NCBI GenBank assembly: GCA_964572855.1
Contig: CAZNGF010000029.1
Location: 1 to 32,484 of the forward strand
DNA length: 32,484 bases
Origin: CAZNGF01 sp964572855
GTDB lineage: Bacteria; Bipolaricaulota; Bipolaricaulia; RBG-16-55-9; JAJCYT01
Direction of reading: 5' to 3'
Both the position numbers and the translations under genes were made by a program. Each line of letters starts with the position of its first letter. Position 1 is the stretch's first letter. Under the pieces are notes generated by a model. That model saw only the letters and a program-made list of their open reading frames with translations. It was not told where the DNA came from and did no database searches. This document shows positions 14,480-22,794 of this stretch, piece after piece.

Positions 14480-15046
14480 TTACGAACACCCCTCGAACGG
14501 GACCATGTCGTTTGACTCCCACATGTAGTCGAACTCGGCGATGTAGATGCTGGCGATCTGCTCGTCCCGGATCATCACCAGGTTGCTCCAGTCGGTCTCG
14601 CCGGCTTCCTCGGTCCAGGCGTAGCTGCCCAGCAGCACGGTGTCGCCGAACACGGCATACGCGTGCGCGAACTCGCCCTCGGCTTCGTTCACCCGCACGG
14701 GGATGAACTGCGCGTCCAGGTAGGGCAGCACCGAACCCGGCCGGCAGACCGTGGCCCCGTCGGCCAGGATGCGGATGTCGGCGCCCTGCGCCTTGGCGTT
14801 CCAGACCGCGCGGGCGATGTCCTCGTCGGCCAGCGCGCCCACGGCGATGCGCAGCCGGTTGCGCCAGCCGATGTCTTCCAGGCGCTCCAGCAGGAAGTCC
14901 TTCGGGCTGTCCTCGTGGAAGTTTGCCGAGCCCGGGAAGGCAAACAGCGGCTTGATCTGGGTGCCCAGGAACTGGAAGCCCGTCAGGCCGCCGATGATCA
15001 GGGTCAGGCAAACGCCAAACGTCAAACCAATGGTAAAACGCTTCAT
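14480..15046 (-). CDS. Membrane-anchored PLD-like protein with degenerate HKD motif
   Basis: A 188-residue protein with an N-terminal membrane segment (about 6-28) and a single phospholipase D-like domain. The pattern of PLDc_2 proteins is visible: IAVGALADEDIARAVWNAKA, GADIRILAD, then HAYAVFGDTVLLGSYAWTEEA and SNLVMI. The HKD motif has His128 and Asp135, but the lysine is replaced by Tyr130. Single-HKD enzymes need the Lys for phosphate binding, so this copy is probably inactive or altered in substrate. A strong AAAGGGGGACC site precedes the ATG. It is a single-gene unit with its own promoter. Confidence 0.78.
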   Translation of the reverse strand: MKRFTIGLTFGVCLTLIIGGLTGFQFLGTQIKPLFAFPGSANFHEDSPKDFLLERLEDIGWRNRLRIAVGALADEDIARAVWNAKAQGADIRILADGATVCRPGSVLPYLDAQFIPVRVNEAEGEFAHAYAVFGDTVLLGSYAWTEEAGETDWSNLVMIRDEQIASIYIAEFDYMWESNDMVPFEGCS

Positions 15047-15078
15047 GGTGGTCCCCCTTTGGGTCTCTGTGTGGAACC

Positions 15079-15106
15079 ATCATAGCGCCCGGAGCGGGAA
15101 TGTAAC
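15079..15106 (-). promoter_or_regulatory. Promoter for the PLD-like gene
   Basis: On the minus strand GTTACA (15106-15101) and TATGAT (15084-15079) are 16 bp apart, giving a start near 15072 and a leader of about 26 bases with the AAAGGGGGA ribosome binding site. Confidence 0.45.
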
Positions 15107-15170
15107 GGACACGGAAGAAACGGCGAGGTGCACATCGTTCCCATGTCGGGGGGAGCGGGGGAAAGCGGAC

Positions 15171-15198
15171 GGCCCGGCAGGTAGGAACCCGCCGGGCC
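15171..15198 (-). terminator. Hairpin downstream of the large secreted repeat protein
   Basis: GGCCCGGC (15171-15178) and GCCGGGCC (15191-15198) form a perfect 8-bp GC stem with a 12-base loop, 13 bases past the stop of the minus-strand gene. There is no clear T-run, so it may stop transcription inefficiently or stabilise the mRNA 3' end. Confidence 0.45.
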
Positions 15199-15211
15199 GC
15201 TTAAACGCTTG

Positions 15212-17554
15212 CTAACGCAACACCACCCACTTCTGGAGCTCGGTTCCAACCGAGCGCCCGTCGAAGCCGTGGGCGGTCACGGCCACCAGGTAGACCCCGT
15301 TGGCCAGCCGGCGGCCGTCGTCGGCCCGGGCGGCCAGCGCGAGGGACGCGCCGGGCCCGGTTTCGCTCAGGACCAAGCGCCCCGCGGCGTCGAAGGCGCG
15401 CACGTCGAGCTGCCGTACGCCGCTGCCGGCCAGCGACAGGCGCCAGCGCTCGGCGCCCAGCGGCACGAGGCGCACCGCCCGCACCCGCAACGGCTCGGGG
15501 GCGCCCGCCAGCGCGACCAGCCGCGGCAGCGCGCGCCTGGCTTGAGCCAGCAACGCGGGGGAAGCGGACGAAGAGGACACCTGCGCGCCGCTGATCCACA
15601 TCCCGATCAGCTCCAGGATCTTGTCGTCGTCGATGGTGGCGCCGCCCGCTCCCGGCACGGGACCACCCGAGATCCAGAGCGTGATGGCCTGCTTGATCTC
15701 CTGGTCGCCGATGATTTGGTCCGCGTCCGGACCGGCCGGGTCGTTGGGCACGAGCGCGGCCACGGCGGCGTCGATCGAGTCCGACCCGCCCGAGGGCGCG
15801 CTCGAGACGGTGACGTTCTTGACCACGGTCCCGGTCTGGCCCGCGCTGTCGGTCACCTGCAGCCGCACCGTGAAGGTGGCCGCGTCGCCGTAGGTGTGCG
15901 TCGGGTTCTGGTTCGTCGAAGTCGTCCCGTCGCCGAAGTCCCAGCTCCACGAGGCGATGTCGCCCGCCCCGTCGGGGTCGGTGGAGGCGTCGCTGAACTG
16001 GACCGACTGGCCCGTCTGCGGGCTGCCGGGGTTGTAACCGAAGTCCGCGTTGGGCGGCGCGTTGCCGGGCGCAGGCGCCTGGGTGCGGAAGCGGGTCGGG
16101 GTGGACCAGTTGCTCACCTCGCTGGCGCCGGCGTTCTTCACGCGGACGCGCCAGTAGTAGACCGTGTCCTGGCTCAGGTTGCCGCCCGGGACGCTCAGGC
16201 TCGTGAGGTTGCTGCCGTCGTCGCCGGAGTCGTAGACGATCGTGCCCGCGCCGAAGCCCGCGTCGGTGGCCACCTGCCACTGCGTGACGTCGTGCGAGCA
16301 GGGCAGGGCCGGCAGCGCCGGCGGCGTGTAGTCGATCTCCAGCGTCGGCGTCAGCGGCTGGCCCGTGGCCCCGTCGCCCGGCGCGGTGTGGGCGATTGAG
16401 CCCCAGAAACAGCCGAGCACCAGGGGTTGTGTCGCAAACTCGGTGGGCGAGGTCCAACTGCTCACCTTGCTGGCGTCGGCGTTCTTGAAGCGCGCGCGCC
16501 AGTGGTAGGTCGTGTTGACGGACAGTTCGCCGCCCGGCACCGTGAAGCTGGTCAGGTTGGCCCCGTCGTCGCCCGAGTCGAACACGATGTCGCCGCCGCC
16601 GAAGGCCGGATCGGTGGCGATTTGCCACTGCGTGACGTCGTGCGAGCACGGCTGCGGGAACGGCCCGCCGGGCAGGTGGTTGACTTCCAGCGTGGGGGTC
16701 GTGGACAGGCCGGTGGCCCCGTCGGCCGGGGCGTCGTTGGTGATGATGCCCCAGGTGCACAGGATCGTGAGCGCCACGGTTTCAAACGAGCGCGTGGCGG
16801 ACCAGGACGAGGTCGGCCCCGTGCCGAAGAGCACCACGTCGCGGATGCGGGCGCGCCAGTAATAGGTGCCGTTGAAAGCGAGGTTGCCGGAGGGCACGTC
16901 GATCGAGGACTTGTCGGCGCCGGTGAAGCCCGAGTCGAACACGATATCGCCGGGGGCGAAGGCCGGGTCGGAGGCGATCTGCCATTGGGTCCGGTCCCAC
17001 TCGCAGCCGGAGAGGATGATGGCAAACACGTTCACGCTGGCCTCCAGCGTGGGCGTGAGCGGAACGCCCGTGGCCCCGTCGGCGGGGGCGTTCAGGCTCG
17101 GCGTCGGCGGCGTGGTACAGCTCGGAGGGGAGACGGTCGTGAACTTGCGCGCGCTCGACCAGGACGAGACCTCGTCGCTGAAGGGAAACGGTTCGTCGTC
17201 CTTCACCCGCGCCCGCCACCAGTAGTCCGTCCCGGTCGAGAGCTGCCCGTTGGGGACGTTGCGGGACGTCTTGCCCGCGGCCGAGAAGCCGGAGTCCCAC
17301 ACGACGTCCCCGCCGAAGCCCGGCGAGCTGGCCACCTGCCACTGCGTCTCGTCGTGCTCACAGAACGGGTTGATGATCGGAAACGTGACCGAGAGCTCCA
17401 GCGTGGGCGTCAGCGAAACGCCCGTGGCGTTGTTGGCCGGGCTCGTGAGCGTGGGCGTGGGCATGCTCGAACACTGCGCCCAGGCGCTCACGCTCAACGC
17501 GTTCAACAACAACAGCCCCAACCCCACGACGATCCAATGACGATTTAACGTCAT
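15212..17554 (-). CDS. Large secreted protein: four Fn3-like repeats, PKD domain, dockerin-like segment, FlgD-like C-terminus
   Basis: A 780-residue protein from the ATG at 17554, preceded by AAAGGGGGAG. A signal peptide (about 1-27) is followed by four repeats of about 115 residues. Each has SLTPTLE-like, TQWQVA, GDIVFDSG and YYWRARV motifs, as in Fn3-like surface repeats. A PKD domain follows (ADFGYNPGSPQTGQSVQFSD, SWSWDFGDGTTS, HTYGDAATFTVRLQV). Next are two short related helices, QEIKQAITLWISGG and DDKILELIGMWISGA, resembling a dockerin-type doublet. A C-terminal beta domain ending in QKWVVLR resembles FlgD/type IX sorting domains. The product is probably displayed on the surface or bound to an extracellular matrix. 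No catalytic domain is seen. Confidence 0.83.
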   Translation of the reverse strand: MTLNRHWIVVGLGLLLLNALSVSAWAQCSSMPTPTLTSPANNATGVSLTPTLELSVTFPIINPFCEHDETQWQVASSPGFGGDVVWDSGFSAAGKTSRNVPNGQLSTGTDYWWRARVKDDEPFPFSDEVSSWSSARKFTTVSPPSCTTPPTPSLNAPADGATGVPLTPTLEASVNVFAIILSGCEWDRTQWQIASDPAFAPGDIVFDSGFTGADKSSIDVPSGNLAFNGTYYWRARIRDVVLFGTGPTSSWSATRSFETVALTILCTWGIITNDAPADGATGLSTTPTLEVNHLPGGPFPQPCSHDVTQWQIATDPAFGGGDIVFDSGDDGANLTSFTVPGGELSVNTTYHWRARFKNADASKVSSWTSPTEFATQPLVLGCFWGSIAHTAPGDGATGQPLTPTLEIDYTPPALPALPCSHDVTQWQVATDAGFGAGTIVYDSGDDGSNLTSLSVPGGNLSQDTVYYWRVRVKNAGASEVSNWSTPTRFRTQAPAPGNAPPNADFGYNPGSPQTGQSVQFSDASTDPDGAGDIASWSWDFGDGTTSTNQNPTHTYGDAATFTVRLQVTDSAGQTGTVVKNVTVSSAPSGGSDSIDAAVAALVPNDPAGPDADQIIGDQEIKQAITLWISGGPVPGAGGATIDDDKILELIGMWISGAQVSSSSASPALLAQARRALPRLVALAGAPEPLRVRAVRLVPLGAERWRLSLAGSGVRQLDVRAFDAAGRLVLSETGPGASLALAARADDGRRLANGVYLVAVTAHGFDGRSVGTELQKWVVLR

Positions 17555-17657
17555 GAACTCCCCCTTTGTGTTTGCTGCGTTGTAGGCGCCCCGAGCGATC
17601 CACACGGTCGTTGGACTCACAAACAGGATCGACCCGCTTCAGCGCACATATGCCCCC

Positions 17658-17687
17658 AGCATAAGGCAAGCACGCAACGTAGGTCAA
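17658..17687 (-). promoter_or_regulatory. Promoter for the large secreted repeat protein
   Basis: On the minus strand TTGACC (17687-17682) and TATGCT (17663-17658) are 18 bp apart. The expected leader is about 95 bases and contains a GATCC...GGATC inverted pair, but no recognised riboswitch motif. Confidence 0.5.
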
Positions 17688-17722
17688 CGTAAATGCGAGG
17701 AGGACGCGTCCTTAAGGCCGTT

Positions 17723-18193
17723 TTAGCTCCAAAGGGCGCTGCGAAGGACGTCCCCCCACACGACGAAGTAGAGGAACTCGCCCGAGCCCACGCTGATCAC
17801 CCAGAGCGCGACGAAGGTGTGCGTAAGCCCGCGCCGGTTGCGGAAGTAGGCCTCGCCCCGCCGGGCGGCGCGGTAGGCGAAGCCGGCCATGATCAGCAGC
17901 CCGACGAGCATGACCAGCGAGAGCACGCCGTGGAAGGCGCCCAGGATGCCTACCCACTCGCCCAGCGGGTCGGGGTGGTTGGCCGTGATCACGACCGAGC
18001 GGTGCACCATGTAGGCCACGTTGACCAGCACCTCGAAGGCCAGCGTCCCGAACAGCAGCTTCCAGCGCAGCGGCCCGCCGCGCAGGTTCGAGAGGATCAC
18101 GTAGAGCACGATCGCGGTCACGATCAGTTCGGAGACGGCCGAAAAGGTGCTGAAGCGGAACGGGTCCGCCAACAGGGTGTCAATGAGGGACAA
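17723..18193 (-). CDS. Small membrane protein, four predicted TM helices (156 aa)
   Basis: A TTG start at 18193 is chosen because AAAGGAGG lies 4 bases upstream and no better start exists. The protein has four hydrophobic helices (VSELIVTAIVLYVILSNL; LLFGTLAFEVLVNVAYMV; ILGAFHGVLSLVMLVGLLIM; FVALWVISVGSGEFLYFVV) and histidines in or near them. The arrangement is reminiscent of DUF420-like membrane proteins, but I am not certain. It is the last gene of the TetR-RND operon, 15 bases after the previous stop, so it is probably co-regulated with the transporter. Confidence 0.72.
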   Translation of the reverse strand: MSLIDTLLADPFRFSTFSAVSELIVTAIVLYVILSNLRGGPLRWKLLFGTLAFEVLVNVAYMVHRSVVITANHPDPLGEWVGILGAFHGVLSLVMLVGLLIMAGFAYRAARRGEAYFRNRRGLTHTFVALWVISVGSGEFLYFVVWGDVLRSALWS

Positions 18194-18208
18194 GCTGCCT
18201 CCTTTGCG

Positions 18209-19177
18209 TTAGTGGTCCACGATGAAGTCCGAGGTGCCGACCTGCGAGCTGGGGCGCACGCGGAAGAACGGCGTCGTGTAGCGCAGCAGCACGCCCCGCT
18301 CGACCGTGAACCAAGCCGAGGCGCGCAGCACCGGGTCGGGGCCGAGGAAGTTCTTGAAGAACGGGTCGTTGAAGGTGACGTGCCCCAGCCGGGTCTCGAC
18401 CTTGAACGTCTCGTATTGCCTGCGCCCGAGTCGGGTCTCCACGGTCAGCGTCTCGCGGGCGACGACCTCGGAGCGCGCCGTGAAGTAGGGATCCTCGCCC
18501 TGGGCTAGAAATTCGTGGTAGAACACGTGGTAGTCCCAGGTCTGGCCCACCTCGAGCGGCTTGCTATGCATGTGGTAGGGCCAGTCCGAGATGGTCATGG
18601 TGTCGGCGCGCCAGGCCGTGACCTCGTCGACGACCTCGTCGGTGGCCGGCAGCAGCACCTCGACCGTCTCCCCGTCCGGGCTGACGCGGTAGAACCCGTC
18701 GGCCGAAAAGTCCTCCCGTTCGGGGTCGATGAAGTCGAACGAGATCACGAAGTCGGCCGATTCCATCGTGAACGCGGGCGAGAGGTGGTTGTACCAGTCG
18801 ATCGTGATCACGTTGCCCACGGCCACCTCGACCAGCTGGTTCACGGTGAGGCCGTCGTCGGGATCGCGCAGCACGCGGTCCGTCGAGGTGGTCACGCCGT
18901 TGAGGTCGGTGTAGGACAGCCAGCTCGGGAAGGCGTCCACGCCGTCGGGCACCCCGTCCTCGTCGCTGTCGGCCTGGGCCGGGTCGGTGAAGCGGACGAA
19001 ATACTCCTCGCCGTCGGGCACCCCGTCGCCGTCCGTGTCGGGGTTGGCCGGGTCGGTGCCCAGCAGCGCCTCGGCCTCCGCGTCGAGCCCGTCGCCGTCG
19101 GCGTCCCCCGACTGCGAGTAGCCGTGTAGCCCGAGGCCAAACAGCAGGATCAAGCCCAGCAAGATCAGGCGTTTCAT
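18209..19177 (-). CDS. Exported protein with thrombospondin type 3 calcium-binding repeats
   Basis: A 322-residue protein with a signal peptide (MKRLILLGLILLFGLGLHGY). Three acidic calcium-binding repeats follow at about 23-75 (GDADGDGLDAEAE, NPDTDGDGVPDGEE, DSDEDGVPDGVD). The remainder is a beta-rich domain with no recognised family (YNHLSPAFTMESADFVISFD, SEVVARETLTVETRLGRRQY). Its ATG overlaps the stop of the RND transporter (ATGA), and AAGGAGG precedes it. This coupling suggests it works with the transporter, perhaps binding cargo or forming a periplasmic link, but that is inference. No lipobox cysteine is present. Confidence 0.8.
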   Translation of the reverse strand: MKRLILLGLILLFGLGLHGYSQSGDADGDGLDAEAEALLGTDPANPDTDGDGVPDGEEYFVRFTDPAQADSDEDGVPDGVDAFPSWLSYTDLNGVTTSTDRVLRDPDDGLTVNQLVEVAVGNVITIDWYNHLSPAFTMESADFVISFDFIDPEREDFSADGFYRVSPDGETVEVLLPATDEVVDEVTAWRADTMTISDWPYHMHSKPLEVGQTWDYHVFYHEFLAQGEDPYFTARSEVVARETLTVETRLGRRQYETFKVETRLGHVTFNDPFFKNFLGPDPVLRASAWFTVERGVLLRYTTPFFRVRPSSQVGTSDFIVDH

Positions 19178-21816
19178 GCGTGTCCTCCTTGCGTGTCGTC
19201 GTCGGCAACCAGGGGGCGCCCACCGACCCGCAGCCAGCGGCGCGCCACGGTCAGCACGGCCGGGTACACCCCCAGACCCACCAGCAGGGCGTAGGCGATG
19301 GCCGTGCTGGCCAGCACGCCGAAGTCGCGGTTCCAGGGGATCTGCCCCAGCACGAGCGTCAGGAACGCGGCCAGCGTCGTGCCCGAAGCGGCCACCAGCG
19401 CGGTCGAGACCAGCGAGCAGCCGCGTCCAATCGAGCCGGTCTCGCGCACGCGCTGGGTGAGGTGGATGGTGTAGTCCACCCCGAGCCCGATGCCCAACGC
19501 GGCCACCAGCGCGGTCGAGGCGCTGATGCGCAAACCCAGCCAGTGGATCGTGGCCAGCTCCAGCGCCATCACCAGCGCGATCGGGACCAGGCACACGAGC
19601 GCCCAGGAAACCGAGCGGAACGCCCATACCAGCACGATTCCCACCAACAGGAAGGCCAGCCCCATCGAGATGAAGAACCCCTCGCGCAGGGCCGTGAGGC
19701 TGAGCGACTCCAGGTAGGGCGACCCCGTGAGCGACACGGACAGCCCCGCGGCCTCCAGCGCCGGCCGGGCCTCCTCCAGACGCCGCTCGAGGTCGGCGGT
19801 GATGGCGGCCACCCCCTCGGGCTCGTGGGCGCGCAGCACGTTGATCCGCACGACGGCCGCGTCGTAGGCGCCTTCGGGACCGCGGTGCAGCAGCGCGCGC
19901 GCCCGGTCCCGCAGCGGGCCCTGTTCCCAGACCGCGTCCATCAGTTGGCTGTAGGCGCGATCCGGGCTCTGGGCGAAAGCGGCCATGAACGTTTGCGCCA
20001 GCGCGGGGTTGGCAAAGCGCAGGTCGTCCAGCAGGCGCCCGGCGTGCTGCACGCCGCGCGAGTAGGGCGAGGCGGCCAGCGCGGGCACGAGCGCCTGGTT
20101 CAGCGCGCGCATGACCTCGAGGTCGGCGATCTCGCCTTCCAGCAGGATCTGGACCTCGTCGTAGCTCTTGAACTCGCGGTTGATCTCCTCGTAGAGGCGG
20201 ATCTGCTCGTTGCCCTCGGGCAGCATCCAGCGCAGGTCGTAGGGATAGACCTCGAGCTCGAGCCCGGCCGCAAAGGCCAGCCCCCCCACCAGCAGCGCGA
20301 CCGCCGTCCACGCGCCGGCCCAGCGGGGCCGGGTGAGGTAGCGCGCCAGCCCGCGCACGACCGCCGGTTTGCGGTTGCCACGCCGTCCGTTGGGCGTGCC
20401 CAGGTAGCGCTGGGCCGCCGGAACGAGCGTGAGCGTGACCGCGAACGCGCTCAGCATCGCGAAGGTGGACAGGAGCCCGAAGGCGCGCACCGGCGGGCTG
20501 CTGGAGGCGATCAGCGCGGCGAAGCCGGCCACCGTGGTGAGCGTCGTGAGCCAGAGCGCCTTGCCGGTGTGCCCCAGCGTGGTGCGCAGCGCCTCGAAAC
20601 GTTCCCGGCCCGCGTGGCGCTCGTGGCGGTAGCGGTGCAGCAGGTGCAGCGAGTCGTCCAGCCCCACGCCCAGCAGCAGCGGGAGCACGGCGATCATGAG
20701 GAAGCTCAAGGGGACGCCGGTGAGCGACATGAGCCCGAAGGTCCACAGGCCCGAGACGGCCACCACGGCCATGGGCAGGTAGACCTCGCTCATGCGCTTG
20801 AGGCTGACGGCCACCACGCCCAGCCCGAGGGTGACCAGCCCCCAGGCCGGCCCGGCCGAGAGCGCGACGGTCAGGCTCAAGAGCGCCAGCACGGCCACGG
20901 CGCGCAGGCGCGTGGGGCGGGGGGTGCCCTCCCCGTGCAGGTGCGCCCCCGCCGCGGCCAGCCCAAAGGCGAGCGCGGCCCAAAAGGCGGCCGTGCCCAG
21001 CGCGGCGTCGGCCGTGAACTGGAGCGACCAGGCGGCCACGAGCGCGATCAGCGCCAGCACGACCACCCAGGCGCGCAGCGGCGCCCGGAAGGCCAGCAAC
21101 AGCACGAACATCATGAGCGCCGCGGCCAACGGCAGGTACGACATCAAATCGGACACCGTGGCCCGGTTGAAGTCCAGAATCGAGAGGCCGTAGCCCATCA
21201 GCTCGACGCGCGTGGCCTCGGCCGACTCCTGCAGCGGCGCCAGGGCGTCGGCGGCCGCGCGCGCGGTTTGCAGCAGGTCGGCGTCGGGGTCGAAGGCGGC
21301 CCAGGCCAGCGCGCTCCCCTGCGGCGAGAGGTAGTCCTGCACGCTCGAGAGCCGCTGGGTCGTGAGGCGAATCACGTCCTCGAAGCTGTAGCCCAGCGGG
21401 TCCCCGTCCACGGGCAGGCGCGCGAACGCCGGGTCGCCGCCGTGCAGACCCGAGGCGATGAACTTGACCAGGTCGGGCAGCCCTTGAGCCCTCGCCACGC
21501 CCGGCACGGCGCGCAGCGCCTCGAGCACGGCCTCCATCTCGAGCACGGCCTCCGCCGAGGTGAGCGCGCCGCCCGCGCGCGGCGTGAAGCGCACGTAGAG
21601 CGTGTGCGGGAAGGGCGCCTCGCCGAACGCCTCGACGACCTGGCGGTAGACGCGCGTGCGCGGGTCGTCCGGGTAGAACGCCTGCAGGTCGTTGACCACC
21701 TGCAAGCGGGGGAGTTGGACGACCAGCAGGACCGTGAGGCTGAACAGTCCCAGCAGGATCCAACCGGCCCCCCGCTTGACCCAGGTGGCATAGGCTTCAA
21801 GCCAGCGCGATGACAT
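19174..21816 (-). CDS. MMPL/RND-family transporter
   Basis: An 880-residue membrane protein with the duplicated RND layout. TM1 (about 17-37) is followed by a large extracytoplasmic loop, then a block of TM helices, a second TM (WAGAWTAVALLVGGLAFAAG), another large loop and a final TM block. Diagnostic TM4-type motifs are present twice: GVGLDDSLHLLHRYRHE and GIGLGVDYTIHLTQRVRE. This matches MMPL/HpnN-like exporters of lipids or hydrophobic compounds driven by proton motive force. No membrane-fusion protein or outer-membrane channel lies nearby. It starts 21 bases after the upstream gene's stop and overlaps the downstream one, within a TetR-controlled operon. Confidence 0.9.
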   Translation of the reverse strand: MSSRWLEAYATWVKRGAGWILLGLFSLTVLLVVQLPRLQVVNDLQAFYPDDPRTRVYRQVVEAFGEAPFPHTLYVRFTPRAGGALTSAEAVLEMEAVLEALRAVPGVARAQGLPDLVKFIASGLHGGDPAFARLPVDGDPLGYSFEDVIRLTTQRLSSVQDYLSPQGSALAWAAFDPDADLLQTARAAADALAPLQESAEATRVELMGYGLSILDFNRATVSDLMSYLPLAAALMMFVLLLAFRAPLRAWVVVLALIALVAAWSLQFTADAALGTAAFWAALAFGLAAAGAHLHGEGTPRPTRLRAVAVLALLSLTVALSAGPAWGLVTLGLGVVAVSLKRMSEVYLPMAVVAVSGLWTFGLMSLTGVPLSFLMIAVLPLLLGVGLDDSLHLLHRYRHERHAGRERFEALRTTLGHTGKALWLTTLTTVAGFAALIASSSPPVRAFGLLSTFAMLSAFAVTLTLVPAAQRYLGTPNGRRGNRKPAVVRGLARYLTRPRWAGAWTAVALLVGGLAFAAGLELEVYPYDLRWMLPEGNEQIRLYEEINREFKSYDEVQILLEGEIADLEVMRALNQALVPALAASPYSRGVQHAGRLLDDLRFANPALAQTFMAAFAQSPDRAYSQLMDAVWEQGPLRDRARALLHRGPEGAYDAAVVRINVLRAHEPEGVAAITADLERRLEEARPALEAAGLSVSLTGSPYLESLSLTALREGFFISMGLAFLLVGIVLVWAFRSVSWALVCLVPIALVMALELATIHWLGLRISASTALVAALGIGLGVDYTIHLTQRVRETGSIGRGCSLVSTALVAASGTTLAAFLTLVLGQIPWNRDFGVLASTAIAYALLVGLGVYPAVLTVARRWLRVGGRPLVADDDTQGGHA

Positions 21817-21837
21817 GTGAATGGTCCGGGACGCCCC

Positions 21838-22794
21838 TTAGGGGATCGCGAGTGCGATCAGGCCCACGGCGCCGCGCAAGCCCGTGTCCACCGAAAAGCG
21901 CAGCTCGGCGCCGTTGCGACGCGCGTCGACCAGCGCGCCCTCGTAGAGGTCCTGGGCCAGGTACGGGCTCTGGCCCTCGCGCAGCGCGGCCAGGGCCGCG
22001 GCCGCGGCGGCCTCGGAGCCGAAGCGGACGTCGAAATCCACCCGCGCGCCGCCGGAGACGAAGCGAATCGCAAAGCCCATGGCCTGCTCGCCCTCGACGA
22101 CGGGGCGATCCGTGGCCGGGTCCGTCTGGCGCACGAACGACACGTCGCCGCCGCGCACGGCCAGCGCCACGGGCAGCTCGTCGAAGTAAGCGCCCTGCCC
22201 CTGAATCCGGGCCGTGACGGCGTTGACGCTCTCCAGCAGCCGCTCGACGTTCGCCGGGGCGCCAAAGCTCGTCTCGGTGCCGACCCAGAGCGCGCCCGGC
22301 GTCGGGATGTAGCCCCACTGGATGTTGACGGGGCCGAACGTCCCGCCGGTCTGCACCACGGGCAGCCCGTTCACGTTCAGCATCTCCCAGTTCTTGAACG
22401 GGGAACCCGGCGCCTGCGAGGCGAAGCGGATCCCCATCAGGGCACCCACGACCGGCTCCTGCGGCAGCCCCTGGATGAGCGACATCGGGGTCATGCCGGG
22501 GCCGGCGCCCTGGGCGACGTACTGGACCATTTGCGGCGAGAGCTCGAGCGTGTCGGTCACGATCTGGCGGATGCCGCTGAGCGAGTGGCGCGCGGCGGCC
22601 AGGCCGCCCAGCACGCCCTCGGCCAGCGCCGGGTCGGCGGTGAGCTTGGCCAGGTCGGCCACCAGCACCTTGGTGTAGCCGTCGGGGTAGCGGATGACCA
22701 CCTCGTCGGGGTTGGCGCCGAAGGGCGCCGCGCCCAGCAGCAGGGAGAGGGACAGCGTCAGGGCGAGTGCGAGCGTGATGGATCGCTTCAGCAT
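21838..22794 (-). CDS. Exported protein of unknown function in the TetR-RND operon (318 aa)
   Basis: The ATG at 22794 is preceded by ACGGAGGAG at good distance and overlaps the 3' end of the TetR gene by 7 bases. The protein has a clear signal peptide (MLKRSITLALALTLSLSLLLGAAP). The mature part is soluble, has a DELPVALAVRGGDVSFV segment and ends in a hydrophobic stretch GLRGAVGLIALAIP. No family or catalytic motif is recognised. Its position directly before the transporter suggests a periplasmic accessory or substrate-handling role, by context only. Confidence 0.75.
   Translation of the reverse strand: MLKRSITLALALTLSLSLLLGAAPFGANPDEVVIRYPDGYTKVLVADLAKLTADPALAEGVLGGLAAARHSLSGIRQIVTDTLELSPQMVQYVAQGAGPGMTPMSLIQGLPQEPVVGALMGIRFASQAPGSPFKNWEMLNVNGLPVVQTGGTFGPVNIQWGYIPTPGALWVGTETSFGAPANVERLLESVNAVTARIQGQGAYFDELPVALAVRGGDVSFVRQTDPATDRPVVEGEQAMGFAIRFVSGGARVDFDVRFGSEAAAAAALAALREGQSPYLAQDLYEGALVDARRNGAELRFSVDTGLRGAVGLIALAIP

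Noticed and set aside
18194..18211. ACGCAAAGGAGG before the small membrane gene as a riboswitch fragment
   Set aside because: It is only the stop codon region and the ribosome binding site in a 15-base gap; no aptamer fits.
19178..21763. Fusion of the thrombospondin-repeat protein with a long N-terminal extension
   Set aside because: The extension is the transporter gene read in another frame. The ATG at 19177 has AAGGAGG and begins a signal peptide.
19180..21813. Very long plus-strand frame opposite the RND transporter (877 codons)
   Set aside because: It is composed almost only of Gln, Arg, His, Gly and Ala, has no domains, and lies antisense to a clearly recognisable transporter. High GC content keeps stop codons rare.
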